Shown here one piece after another: positions 1-8,971 of a stretch of 14,112 bases of DNA (position 1 is the first letter of the stretch; each line of letters starts with the position of its first letter). Under the pieces are notes generated by a model. That model saw only the letters and a list, made by a program, of their open reading frames with translations, had not been told where the DNA came from and made no database searches. The stretch spans positions 347,244 to 361,355 of the forward strand of contig CAMPET010000005.1 in the NCBI GenBank assembly GCA_946803715.1, written 5' to 3'. The stretch is from Beroe ovata (Eukaryota; Ctenophora; Nuda; Beroida; Beroidae). The position numbers and the translations under genes are program-made.

Positions 1-39
1 AAGATTTCTCCCATCCATCAACCCTCCCCCGTTGTTTAG

Positions 40-3000
40 TGTCTGTTCAAGAGTACAGAGTGTAGTATCAGGGAGCTTCATACGAGGGAGAACTGGGAAA
101 TTTCACAAGAACGGGGTCACACCGCTCTCCCACTCCTCTTCCAGAACATGGCACTTAACCTACTCTCGACTGTCAAAGAGGTACTCTCTCCGGTATTCGT
201 AGTTTGTTACGAATCTATATTACATCCATACTTCCCCGGGTTCTTACGTAAACTATGTTCAATTTTCCTTCTTTCCCCTCCTCTTCTTCCGTCAATAATT
301 TCTTGCCTCAACTCGATCTTTTCTCTCTCTTCTCCGCGCAATCCATCACTTCTCTCTCTCTGGACAGGTTATGGAACCTATCAGATACAAGGAGCAGATC
401 TCGGATACTAGCCGTATCAACAACACCATACAGGATATGTTTTACAGTGTGGTTATCTCGTTCGCAGACTGTCTGAAAAACCTCACTGACATCATTGAGC
501 AGTCCGAGGTGAACTGCTGCTAATGTTGTTTAATTGTTGTCTCATTGTTGTTTTATCGTTGGCTAAATGCTGTCGTATTGTTGTTTTGGTACGGAATCAA
601 GTGGTCTCAATATCATTAACTTCGGTGATTTAACAGCATATCTGTAAAAACCTCTATCCATGTAGAACGGAGTAACAATGTCTAATGGGGAGAAAGGAAG
701 CACGCCGAACTCGCACACTACTAAAGAAGAGAGACTTGTGCTTATACTCGGTAAGTATCAATGAATTTACAGAAGTCTCAGTCCCACAGTCTGAAGCACA
801 AGTGACAAGAGGTTGCTTTACCGCATTAGCTGTATGATATCTTCACCGTTACAACTTTTATCGCCTTAAATCATCTCTTTATCCATCAGGCAACTGCCGA
901 CATACTATTCTCACTATAATTCCGACCCTGCTGGAGACATTCAAATCACACGGGTATATCAGTGCTAACGATGATACGATAGATAACAAGAGTTTGGAGC
1001 GATACTCTAATCTAGAGAGAAGGTTAGATTCTGAGCTTCTAATATTGAATAATGAGACCATGATTGTGTTACTTTACAGGAATGATATGTATATGATACT
1101 GCCATTTGAACTCAATTCTTGACTACAATTTGACTAGAGCTAATGATATGTTTTTCCCAGTATATTCGACAAGTACGTGAACAGCAAGGATGCGTTTCTA
1201 TTTGGAGACATCGCCCAGTTTCTGGAACCAGGTAGCTTCCCCTGGGCGTATTGTAACCCTCCTGCTTCGATCAGCATCTATGTCCAGGTTAGCATTCTCA
1301 GCATTTTGTATACAATACATCCTGATTGTGGGAGACGTTTTATTGAGCGTTGTTTTATCATTAAATAACCATTAATTATCTACCCAATCCGTTATTCCGT
1401 TAGAGAACGCTTTGAGAATTTTCATACCCTTCACTATAGAATAGTGGGATATAATAACTTAATAATGGGATGGGATATAATGGGATATAATGGGATATAA
1501 TGGGAACTGTTGTCAGGAGCTCGCCCTGAAGCTGGTTATGGCACAAGCGGAACTCCACAACATCGAGAAGGATCTGTTGAAGAGAATTATCGGTCACCTC
1601 CTGGAGAATGTGACAGTAAAGGTGGGGGGAGGAGAAAAAACACCTGCAAATTTCACATTGAATAGGATGGAGAAGAGAACATATCAAGTGTGGCAGCGAT
1701 TATCCGTTGTTGCTTCATTTATCAAGATCGCTGCTTAACGTGATCTAGAAAACGTGTCACTCTTCCCCTGATGATAACGTAGTGTAGCGATAATGATAAT
1801 ATCATTAACCTCTCAATCAGGTTTGCAGCATGATATCACAAGTAGACCGGTTCTGTAAGAACGGTGTCCTCCAAGCAAAGCTGGACATATCAGCGTGTCT
1901 TCTCCTATTCCGTAACAACATGACATCGAAATGTAAAGCAACAATGAATGATACACTAAACTCCATCCCCACTGCCGAGATAACGTTAGTATAATCACTT
2001 GGCAGTAGATTTTGCATCAACTCGTTTAGTTCATATCAACTTTTATATGTTCTGAGATTTGAAAGATTTGAGATAATCACTTCATATCTATTCCCACTAT
2101 AACGGATTCTGTTAAGACTAGGTTTACGAGAACTCGCACTAGGTTTAGGACAGTAACCTAGGTTAATGTAGGTTTAACATGGCTGACTACTCCTCAGACC
2201 TGAAGATGAAGCGGTTCTCAGCATGTTACTGGAAAAGTTCAAGGCACAGAACAGTGTCCTTCTCTCTTGTCTGGACTACGCCCCTGAGGGCGAGAAGGGG
2301 TTCAGTCCGGTGAGTTTTCAATGGTAGTAGAGCAGTGCGTGTGTGAGTGTGTGTATGTGCGTGTGTGTGTTTGTCTGTGTGTGTGTCTGTGTGTGGGTGT
2401 GTGTGTGAGAGAGAGAGGGTTCCAACTGACATCACACGGTCATATACAGAATGACGGCGATGATCCAGAGTTTAGCCTAGTCATCGATGCGCCATCCGCC
2501 CTGGAGCGTCATCCCACAATTCGCCGACAAGAGGCTCTCGACCGGGCGCCAAGTCTTAGGCGCCCTTTCCTCCAGACTCTGCAGGTATCACGTGCGTGAG
2601 TCACATGACTACCCCGTGTGATTGTTCACGCGTGATTCCGCTCAGTGATGACGCGTCATCTGACCCACGTGATTTGTGTTGGTTACCTGGCAACAAGCCA
2701 CGTGTGCAGTACACCAACTGTTGATCACAAGAGTTCTATCTGTTCCTGATTTCGTCTGATTTCATATAATCACTTGATCCTACCTCTTTTGTTTTGAGTG
2801 AATACTATATCGAGTGATTAGGCTTCTTTAGAGCGCTTCTTTTCGAAGTTGTTTTGATGTTGTTTACCGTTTTCATGTTAATACACCGCTGCGGAATCGA
2901 ATTGAAGTATATGCAACGTCTCTTGCAGAAATGAGAGAACTATTACTCTTTCAGGTCCAATATCAGTAATCAGAGGCGAAACTATTGAAATAAATCGATC

Positions 3001-3274
3001 TTTTTGCAACTCATTATTTGGTTGAAAATCTGTTGAAACACAATTTTCGCTGTAATCTGCCAATTCCTGTGAGAGGATACTGAAGAACTCCATCTTGATT
3101 ACAGTTTAACTCGTTGCACATTTCTCACACACAGGTACTCATGGTGCCATGTTTTTGACCATATTATATTGCTCTCAGGGTACCGTTTCGAACGATAGTC
3201 TCAATCGACGCAGATCACAGAAGCGAATTGGAAAGAAGGGAATGCGTTCTCCACCTCTTCAATCTAACATTTGA
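40..3274 (+). CDS. EXOC2: Exocyst complex component 2 (Sec5), C-terminal 412 residues, 5' end outside window
   Basis: Exocyst subunit that helps tether secretory vesicles to the plasma membrane. Exons: 40-180, 368-508, 666-750, 890-1022, 1161-1287, 1517-1621, 1821-1984, 2198-2309, 2450-2584, 3179-3274; all introns are GT-AG and phases agree (1239 nt with stop). Alignment to remembered animal Sec5 is collinear: IRELHTRENW, then EERLVLILGNCRHTIL, then FLEPGSFPWAYCNPP, then ELALKLVMAQAELHNI, then FCKNGVLQAKLDI, then the final helix LLEKFKAQNSVLLSC. The first exon is set at 40 because an in-frame TAG is the last codon before it and forms the acceptor after a pyrimidine tract. Vertebrate Sec5 stops soon after the final helix, but here two more in-phase exons add about 76 residues ending in a basic tail (RRRSQKRIGKKG). 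The family call is firm; the last two exons are less certain. Confidence 0.92.
1445..1505. repeat. Tandem 10-bp repeat TGGGATATAA in an EXOC2 intron
   Basis: Three perfect head-to-tail copies of TGGGATATAA occupy 1471-1500, followed by a partial TGGGA at 1501-1505. An isolated full copy (1445-1454) and a partial (1466-1470) lie just upstream. The array ends 11 bp before the exon that starts at 1517, so it fills the place where the branch point and pyrimidine tract of this intron would lie. Confidence 0.9.
2336..2418. repeat. GT/TG microsatellite followed by a short GA run, in an EXOC2 intron
   Basis: An imperfect (GT)n tract, interrupted by GTGTGA, TATGTGC and TCT, runs from 2336 to about 2407 and passes into (GA)n at 2407-2418. 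It lies in the 140-bp intron 2310-2449, so most of that intron is simple sequence. An apparent His-Thr-rich reading frame on the opposite strand comes only from this repeat. Confidence 0.93.
2585..3178 (+). other. Last EXOC2 intron (594 bp) with a palindrome-rich 5' part
   Basis: This is the longest intron of the gene. Its first 120 bp (2585-2705) are dense in CG-centred palindromes: TCACGTG at 2588, TCACGCGTGA at 2626-2635, the 14-bp perfect palindrome GATGACGCGTCATC at 2647-2660, and CACGTG at 2666 and 2699. The remainder is AT-rich with no convincing exon. Reading through the donor adds only VSRA before a stop, so retention of this intron would give a shorter EXOC2 C-terminus. Confidence 0.6.
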
Positions 3275-3586
3275 CCTAGTGGATGGAGTTATCAGGCGAA
3301 AAGATGAAAAAACGCTCATGACAAACCTGTGGCTCAAATTGGGACAGATTATCTTAATTTGAACTGATATGGAACGCGCGTAGATAATCTTATCGAAGGT
3401 CAGAGCGCATCACGTACGTTCCTGTTGGCGCGCATGACCGTTTTATGGTTTGCTTTCTTGGTTTTGTTTTTTTGAGCATTTGAAATTTGACATGGGATGC
3501 GGATTGCGGCCCGAAGAACTGATTTGAGCCGGTATTTCATGTTTTCATTCGAAAGTTTGGTGATGATTTATTGTTGATTGTATAGT

Positions 3587-3592
3587 TTTATT
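3587..3592 (-). terminator. Candidate poly(A) signal AATAAA for PLRG1
   Basis: First AATAAA on the minus strand below the PLRG1 stop at 4005 (TTTATT on the plus strand); another follows at 3567-3572. It implies a 3' UTR of about 420 nt that extends past the EXOC2 signal at 3713 on the other strand. Confidence 0.4.
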
Positions 3593-3712
3593 AGTGTAAA
3601 TGCGATACAAATAATACTTAATGTTGACGTTGATTGAATTCTCAGTTTCTCTAGTCCAGCATGATCGTAGCAATGAAAGTGAAACATGTTCTCAAAGATA
3701 AATATTTGATAA

Positions 3713-3718
3713 AATAAA
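3713..3718 (+). terminator. Candidate poly(A) signal AATAAA for EXOC2
   Basis: First plus-strand AATAAA after the EXOC2 stop at 3272-3274, implying a 3' UTR of roughly 460 nt. A second AATAAA at 3879-3884 is an alternative. The assignment rests only on the hexamer and its position. Confidence 0.4.
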
Positions 3719-4004
3719 ATGTGGTCAAACAGGGTAAAAGTTCGTTTAAATTCCTCGCTCAAACCGCAAGCAGTAGCAATATTAACAATTAAGGTACCGA
3801 TTATCATGAAAGAGCTACCGCATACCATGGACTTGAATTATAAAAAACTTGTTGCAGGCTGTAAATGAAACTTAAGCCAATAAATCTCGCATTTTACTGA
3901 AGAATCGACATTTCTATCGCTTACCACAGAGCTTGGATTAGAATCGTGTGGTAAAAACAATGTGTATTAGTGAGACGTCACCACTGACGCCACTAAAAAC
4001 TGGG

Positions 4005-6726
4005 TTAGTATTTCTTCCTGAGTAGATCTGGCTTCCAGTTAATCGGTTCCTCAAGGGCAGTTTCATCTTCTTTGTACACCTTGATGGTCTTATCAGCCTC
4101 GCATGTAATCAGCCGGCTCCCGCTGTGATCAAAGCACATGGCGAATAGACCTGCTTCAGAATCGAGAGATCCGGGTTGAACCTGTGATTGGAATCTCTGG
4201 AAGTTGTACCCGGTCTTCCAGTCCCAGAAGTGTAGAGTGCCGTTGTCAGCTCCTGTAGGGAGAGAGGGGGTTGGGTGAAATAATTGTAACTTTGAGATAA
4301 TCATTTAATATGAGGAAAGAAAGTTGGGATTTGATCAAGATTGGGTTACCTGAGACCAATACTCCGTCCGGGTTTAGAGCCAGGGTGTTGAGAATAGCGT
4401 TGTGTCCAGACAAGTTCTGAAAGAGGTAAGATGATATCAGGATTTCGTCAAAAAAAGGCCATTATCAATCTATGAAAGTTAATAACAGTCGTCTTCAACT
4501 AAATGATTGTCACCTGAATAAACTCTCCATCGGGACACTTCCACTGCTTGATATTATCGGCACTGGCAGTTCCAAATGTGTATTGGGTAGGGTGTAGAAC
4601 GAGTGATCTTATACTCTTCTTATGGTTCGTGAGCGTAGCTCTGGTCTTACCAGCCACTATGTCCCACAGTCTCACGGTACAGTCATGACTGGCTGTGATG
4701 ATCTGCGGTTCAGTGGCTTGGGTCTTCACATCCGCTACTGTGTTAGTGTGTCCTGTCAGGGTGTGAATGCACGCTTTGGTCCGCATGTCCCACACGCGAC
4801 AAGACGCGTCACGCCCCACTGAGCATAGAACATCGAGAGTGGGGTGAATTGAGAGGGCGTAAACTGCGCTCAGATGTCCGTGATAGTGTCTGATCACCTG
4901 AGAGAAGATACTAAACTAATAATAATAACTTTTTGAAGAAATTATCAGTGGATCAGGGCATTGACCAAGATATCACCGTCAAATCAGATACGCGCTTCAA
5001 TTAAAGTGCGCGGTAAAACGGCGCGCATTCAAATGCGCGTCAATTCTTAGATAACAATTTACTGTCGGATCTCAGAAACATACTCGCGCGTTACGCAAAC
5101 CAATATTTAGTTTGCGTCTGACCCTCATTTCAACACAGAACTCTGACGAAAATGAAGTTAGTGTTAATTACGGTAATTACCTTATTCTGCTCGAGATCCC
5201 AGCATTTGACCTGTTTATCCTCACCGCAGCTAAAGAGATACGGATGTCGATCACTCACTGCCACACCGCGAACAGTTGATATGTGTCCGGTAAGCGACAA
5301 CTTGAGTGTACCCGATGCCATATCCCAAATTTTTATAGTCCTGTCTGCAGAGCCCGTGACAAACCAATCGTTAGTATGGTCAACATCGACACACCGTACC
5401 CAACCCAAGTGCCCGGATATGACACGCATAAGCTTCCATGGTGGATGCCATTGAGGTTTCGGCAACGCTGCGCGCCGGGATGCCAGTGTTATGGTTTTCG
5501 TGTTGTTGTTCACAGCAACAATGTTGTTCAGCTTGTCCGTGGTAACTGTGTTGGTAGTGTTGTTCTGGACTGGCACCAGTTCAGAGCCTGGAAAAGTTCA
5601 TGATAAACCAGTGATCAACCCCAAACTTCCTTATTCAGTTTTTTGTCTGGGGGTACTTTGTCCGCTCACTCGGTCATTAAACTATCGATATTCATCACTA
5701 TTTGCGTATCATCAACTTATCCTATATTACCTGTTGAGGGTGGTCCCAGAGGCAGAACTTTCTCCTTCCTAGCGATAATCGGGGCAGCCATATCCTTGAC
5801 ATGACCGTACTCTGACAGCTTCTTGTAACTTTTCCTCGTGTCCTTGACAGTGTCGGGCACAGGTACGGGCGACCATTGGTCGTACAGGAACATATCGTGA
5901 GTTCGTTTTAGCGATCGGAACACAAGCGTGTGAACTGAGAGAGAGGGGAAATGAGTTTGAAGTACTTGAGTCTGATTATAGTTTCACGTGCGATGGGTTC
6001 AAAAGGGGTTCAAATTTCGATAGGTTCAAGTCCCCTTATAAAGAGTTAAACCGATACATACCGGTATGTCTCTGAACCTCCTCTTTGAAAACGAGTGATT
6101 CAGCTGGCCTTTTTGGGGTTCGTTTAGGGGTTCCCCTCCCTGGCGTTTCCCTAGACGGGGTTCCGACCCCTGGGGTTCCAGATCCTGGGGTACGGATCAC
6201 AGAGCGTTGTTTTATGTTGCTCCGAAGTGGACCACGACCAGGGGTTGTCGAGCCCGTGACACGACCAGGGGTCGTAGAGCCCGTGACACGACCTGGGGTT
6301 GTCGAGCCGGGGTTTGCGATACGTCCAGGAGTCGTGGAACCTGTGATATTAGTAATTAGTTAATTAGTAATGTAATTAGTGGAACCTGAAATATTTGTAG
6401 ATGCTGTTGAGTAGATCTATCATAGAATCGTAGCCACGAAATGGAGAGCAATTATAGGTTTTTGACTAGATCAAAAATCATTGATTTAAAGATGGAACAA
6501 GATAAAGACATGATAGTTGCTCCAATCACCCACCAGTCTGTCTATCAGGTGTCGGCATACCCCTGACTTGATACGGTGGTGCAGTATTCCTGCCTGGTGT
6601 AGTGCTGTGACCAGGCGTGGTGGGGTGGCCTGGTGTGCCTGGTCCTGTACCACCTGGTGTCATGCTGCCCTGGTTCACTGGTGTCCCGGGACCGGGACCG
6701 AACCTGTTTCTCTTCAACTCAGACAT
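4005..6726 (-). CDS. PLRG1: Pleiotropic regulator 1 (Prp46), WD40 subunit of the Prp19/CDC5L spliceosome complex
   Basis: Core Prp19-complex protein that binds CDC5L and acts in spliceosome activation in the nucleus. Exons in transcript order: 6726-6534, 6340-6062, 5934-5731, 5587-5181, 4897-4514, 4416-4350, 4252-4005; the sum is 1782 nt, 593 residues. From about residue 152 it follows human PLRG1 closely: [20 protein letters not shown], then [20 protein letters not shown] at about 268-287, then seven WD40 repeats to the C-terminus with WD-type ends such as RTIKIWD, QVKCWDL, TVRLWDI and LHFWDW. The start ATG at 6726 is preceded in frame by a stop with no other ATG between. Residues 1 to about 150 are an extension absent from the vertebrate protein (514 residues), with 16 Thr-Pro dipeptides and a basic end ([10 protein letters not shown]). 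It is joined by two phase-1 introns with normal sites, so a real part of the gene is the simplest reading, though unproven without cDNA. Confidence 0.96.
4898..5180 (-). other. PLRG1 intron 4 with a CG-rich palindromic patch
   Basis: This GT-AG intron lies between the first two WD40 exons. At about 4989-5040 and 5083-5100 it carries repeated GCGC/CGCG words (ACGCGC, GTGCGCGG, GGCGCGC, ATGCGCGT, CTCGCGCG) separated by AT-rich spacers such as TTCAATTAAA and TTCAAAT. No exon or RNA gene is evident. Confidence 0.55.
6234..6308 (-). repeat. 27-bp coding tandem repeat (GSTTPGRVT units) in PLRG1 exon 2
   Basis: Read on the minus strand, the nine-codon unit GSTTPGRVT occurs twice in full and a third time as GSTTPGR followed by GP. 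Copies differ mostly at third codon positions (TCG/TCT, ACA/ACG, CCA/CCT), so they are old enough to have drifted while the protein was kept. A diverged copy ([11 protein letters not shown]) lies just before, spanning the exon 1/2 junction. Confidence 0.88.
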
Positions 6727-7136
6727 TATGTTCCCATCACGGCTATAAGCTGCACGGGGATAGGTCAGATAACCGATTGTGCAAATTATGGACTGAGGTT
6801 TTCAAAATTAGTGAATAGTGATCGGGATTTATCTAAGCTTTTAGAGATGAATCGAGGTTAAAAATGAACGCGTAACAGGACAATGAACATGAACTAAAAA
6901 TATATAAATTGTCTTGAATTTGATGATTAACTGCATAATTTACATTAAAGTCTTGTTGGAAATAAACAAAATAATGTTCCCTGAGTCATTGCTATAAAAT
7001 AGATCTTGTTATACCATACTAAACAAAAATAACCAGTAAAGTGAAACGAAATAAGTTGTTGAAATTTGAACACTGAACAGCTAAGAATAAATGCGCACAA
7101 CTAAAACCGACAGGGGTATACAAACTTCAGCATATA
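6727..7136. other. Intergenic region between Deltex and PLRG1
   Basis: About 410 bp separate the Deltex stop from the PLRG1 start, both on the minus strand. It must hold the Deltex 3' UTR and the PLRG1 promoter and 5' UTR. It is AT-rich. No canonical minus-strand AATAAA is present (the AATAAA words here are on the plus strand), so the Deltex poly(A) signal is a variant or lies elsewhere. No further gene is visible. Confidence 0.6.
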
Positions 7137-7925
7137 CTACTGTATGCCCTTATTCTTGAGCTCATCAGTCACTCTATCCAAATATCCGGGGTCTGGGTAC
7201 CCATGGGCATCACCCTGAATCCGGCTCGTCTTGTGATGGATATCATTCCACACCACACAATTACTCTGACCAGTGGTCGAGGAGGTACCGATTGTGAAGA
7301 TTAGGCGGCGTCTGAACGCCTCCTTTATCATATCCACCACTTTATTCCCCTGGGGGTTATCCGGGAAGAAAGCCACCCGGGGGAAGCCCTGAGCCGTATA
7401 CGCGACGCCACTTTGGATCCCCGAATTGAACGAATATGTCACGATTATTGAGCCGCATGACTCGTATCCTGCTAACGAGATACTTCCGTCCGCCTTAACG
7501 GACATCCGCCCGTTTGTCGGCTGGTTGCCCGTCCTAATTCCAAATGTTTTCTGACAATGTGGACAGGAGAATGACGATCTGTCAGTTGCCGCACTGACCA
7601 TGGCATAGAGACATTGCGTGTGAATGTGATGGTTACACGTGAGTGTAATACGTTCATGTTGTAACCCCGTAAGTGCAATGTCAGTGGTGTAGTCAGAGGA
7701 ATCCGCCATAGCGTTCTGACAGACTGGACACACGTCTGCCAGCTTGGATGACGGGTCTTGCTTATACGGCATGGAGGACGATTGGAGAATGGATTTCAGG
7801 GTTGCGGGGAGGTGTCCTGCTGCTGCGTCTTGTGAGGAAGAAGAAGCTTGCTGTGACGAGGGTTGGGTCACGGGTTGAGACGAACTATGCCCTGCAGGTT
7901 GGACAGGAGGCTGTGAGGGAGCGGG

Positions 7926-7984
<59 letters not shown>

Positions 7985-8971
7985 GAGGAGTTGTGGAGGC
8001 TGTTACTAGGGTACTCATTGGGTAATTGTATGGTGGACACTGTATGCATCTCATCTGAGTGGGACAGAGAAGACAGAGTTTAGTGGAAGACAAACAGTCA
8101 AACAAACAACCTATCAATGAATATGTTCATCACAATCTCAGGAATAACTGATAAATTGTCAAGGAACGATCACCTACTTTTCGTTTGAATCCCGTGTTAA
8201 CATTCTGTTGCACGTGACCCCTCACATCCAACTGATACCCTGGTAGGAGGGCCGGAAGATGTAGTTTCCGGATCCCGGAATCGCTCGCCTGCTGGATGTG
8301 CTCCGCTACCTCGGCTCCGTATGGGAACCAGTGCTCGTGGTGGAAATTCCATTCCCACTTCAGACTGCGAAGAGAGGTTGATTAAGTACGAAAATAGAGA
8401 GGTTGTGTTTCTTCCCTGAGTCAAGAACTTACCTCGACGATGTCACTTTAATGCAGTGATTCGATATCGGTTATGCAACACTCCAGTCTATAAATCATAT
8501 CTACATCTACGAAATATGGCATCTAACAAGCGTCCCCCCATTCCTCCATACTTGTCACACTGTTAATTACACACGTACCCGCGAGCTAGGGGATGGTTAC
8601 TGCTAATTCCAAATCGCCTCACAGTCCGTGTTTTCCCGTTGTACGATGAAACTTGCTGCATCAGTGGTATGACAACAGAGTACGGGTCCAGGTGTGGATC
8701 TATCCGACCCAAATAAACCTGAAACACGAGATAATACGGGTGGTTATTTAGAGACCGTCCCTACGGGTAAGTGCTACGAAAGAAACACGCGATTCGAAAT
8801 CCCGAAATCTGGTTTGTTTGTAACCTCCCTCTCTACCTCTTTCTGGTTTGAAGTGAGCGCCATCTCGAGTTGTTTCGACACATTCTCTGAGTAGGGCAGG
8901 TAGGTGTTGTTGTCATTCATCCACTCCCATACCACAAACCCTGCCATACTCAAACTGAGAGGAGGTTTCAT
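7137..8971 (-). CDS. DTX: Deltex-family E3 ubiquitin ligase (WWE-WWE-polyQ-RING-DTC)
   Basis: RING ligase of the Deltex family, known for roles in Notch signalling; the DTC domain binds ADP-ribose and the WWE domains bind ADP-ribosyl or partner groups. Exons: 8971-8837, 8718-8579, 8364-8178, 8054-7137; 1380 nt, 459 residues. WWE1 begins VVWEWMNDNNTYLPYS (about 13-28) and runs through VYLGRIDPHLDPY; WWE2 begins LKWEWNFHHEHWFPYG (about 93-108). A 20-residue polyQ spans 178-197, followed by a Pro/Ser/Gln linker. The RING is C263-x2-C266...C294-x-H296-x2-H299-x2-C302...C318-x2-C321. The DTC domain (about 325-459) contains RRLIFTIGTSSTTG and VVWNDIHHKT. Exon 1's donor (8837) was chosen because it gives the same WWE spacing as remembered fly Deltex. 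The start may be M1 (8971) or M9 (8947). The DTC resembles DTX3/DTX3L more than DTX1/2/4. Confidence 0.93.
7926..7985 (-). repeat. Pure (CAA)20 trinucleotide repeat coding polyglutamine in Deltex
   Basis: Twenty uninterrupted TTG units on the plus strand read as CAA codons on the minus strand and encode Q178-Q197 of the Deltex protein. No CAG codon interrupts the tract. It sits in the linker between WWE2 and the RING. Confidence 0.97.

Larger units (their letters stand above)
3275..4004. other. Convergent intergenic region holding the 3' ends of EXOC2 and PLRG1
   Basis: No exon was found here. Both flanking genes point inward, so the stretch should be mostly 3' UTR. Its left part has CG-rich words (GCGCGC, CACGTACG near 3375-3440) and its right part is AT-rich. 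Poly(A) signal candidates exist on both strands and are listed separately. Confidence 0.6.

Noticed and set aside
1400-1687. Minus-strand frame with repeated YIPL peptides
   Set aside because: The repeats derive from the TGGGATATAA array, and the frame overlaps a conserved EXOC2 exon on the other strand.
2226-2435. Minus-strand frame rich in His-Thr
   Set aside because: It is a translation of the GT microsatellite in an EXOC2 intron and runs antisense over a confirmed exon.
3568-3828. Minus-strand 86-codon frame with hydrophobic content between EXOC2 and PLRG1
   Set aside because: It lies in AT-rich DNA just past the PLRG1 stop, contains poly(A) signals on both strands, and shows no domain or splice support. 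It is most likely 3' UTR.
6085-6363. Plus-strand open frame with repeated RPGVVEPVT peptide
   Set aside because: It is the mirror of the TTPGRVTGS repeat in PLRG1 exon 2. The minus-strand reading joins in phase to conserved PLRG1 sequence.
6234-6726. Regular short repeats that could suggest a CRISPR-like array
   Set aside because: Units are directly adjacent without unique spacers, code a repeating peptide, and lie in an intron-bearing eukaryotic gene.
7748-8083. Plus-strand frame with a long valine run
   Set aside because: The valines come from the reverse side of the Deltex (CAA)20 tract, and the rest has no family resemblance.
8774-8836. Continuation of Deltex exon 1 past 8837 (VEREVTNKPDF and onward)
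   Set aside because: The donor at 8837 gives the same residue spacing across WWE1 as fly Deltex, while the longer reading inserts about 16 residues and needs a weaker donor.
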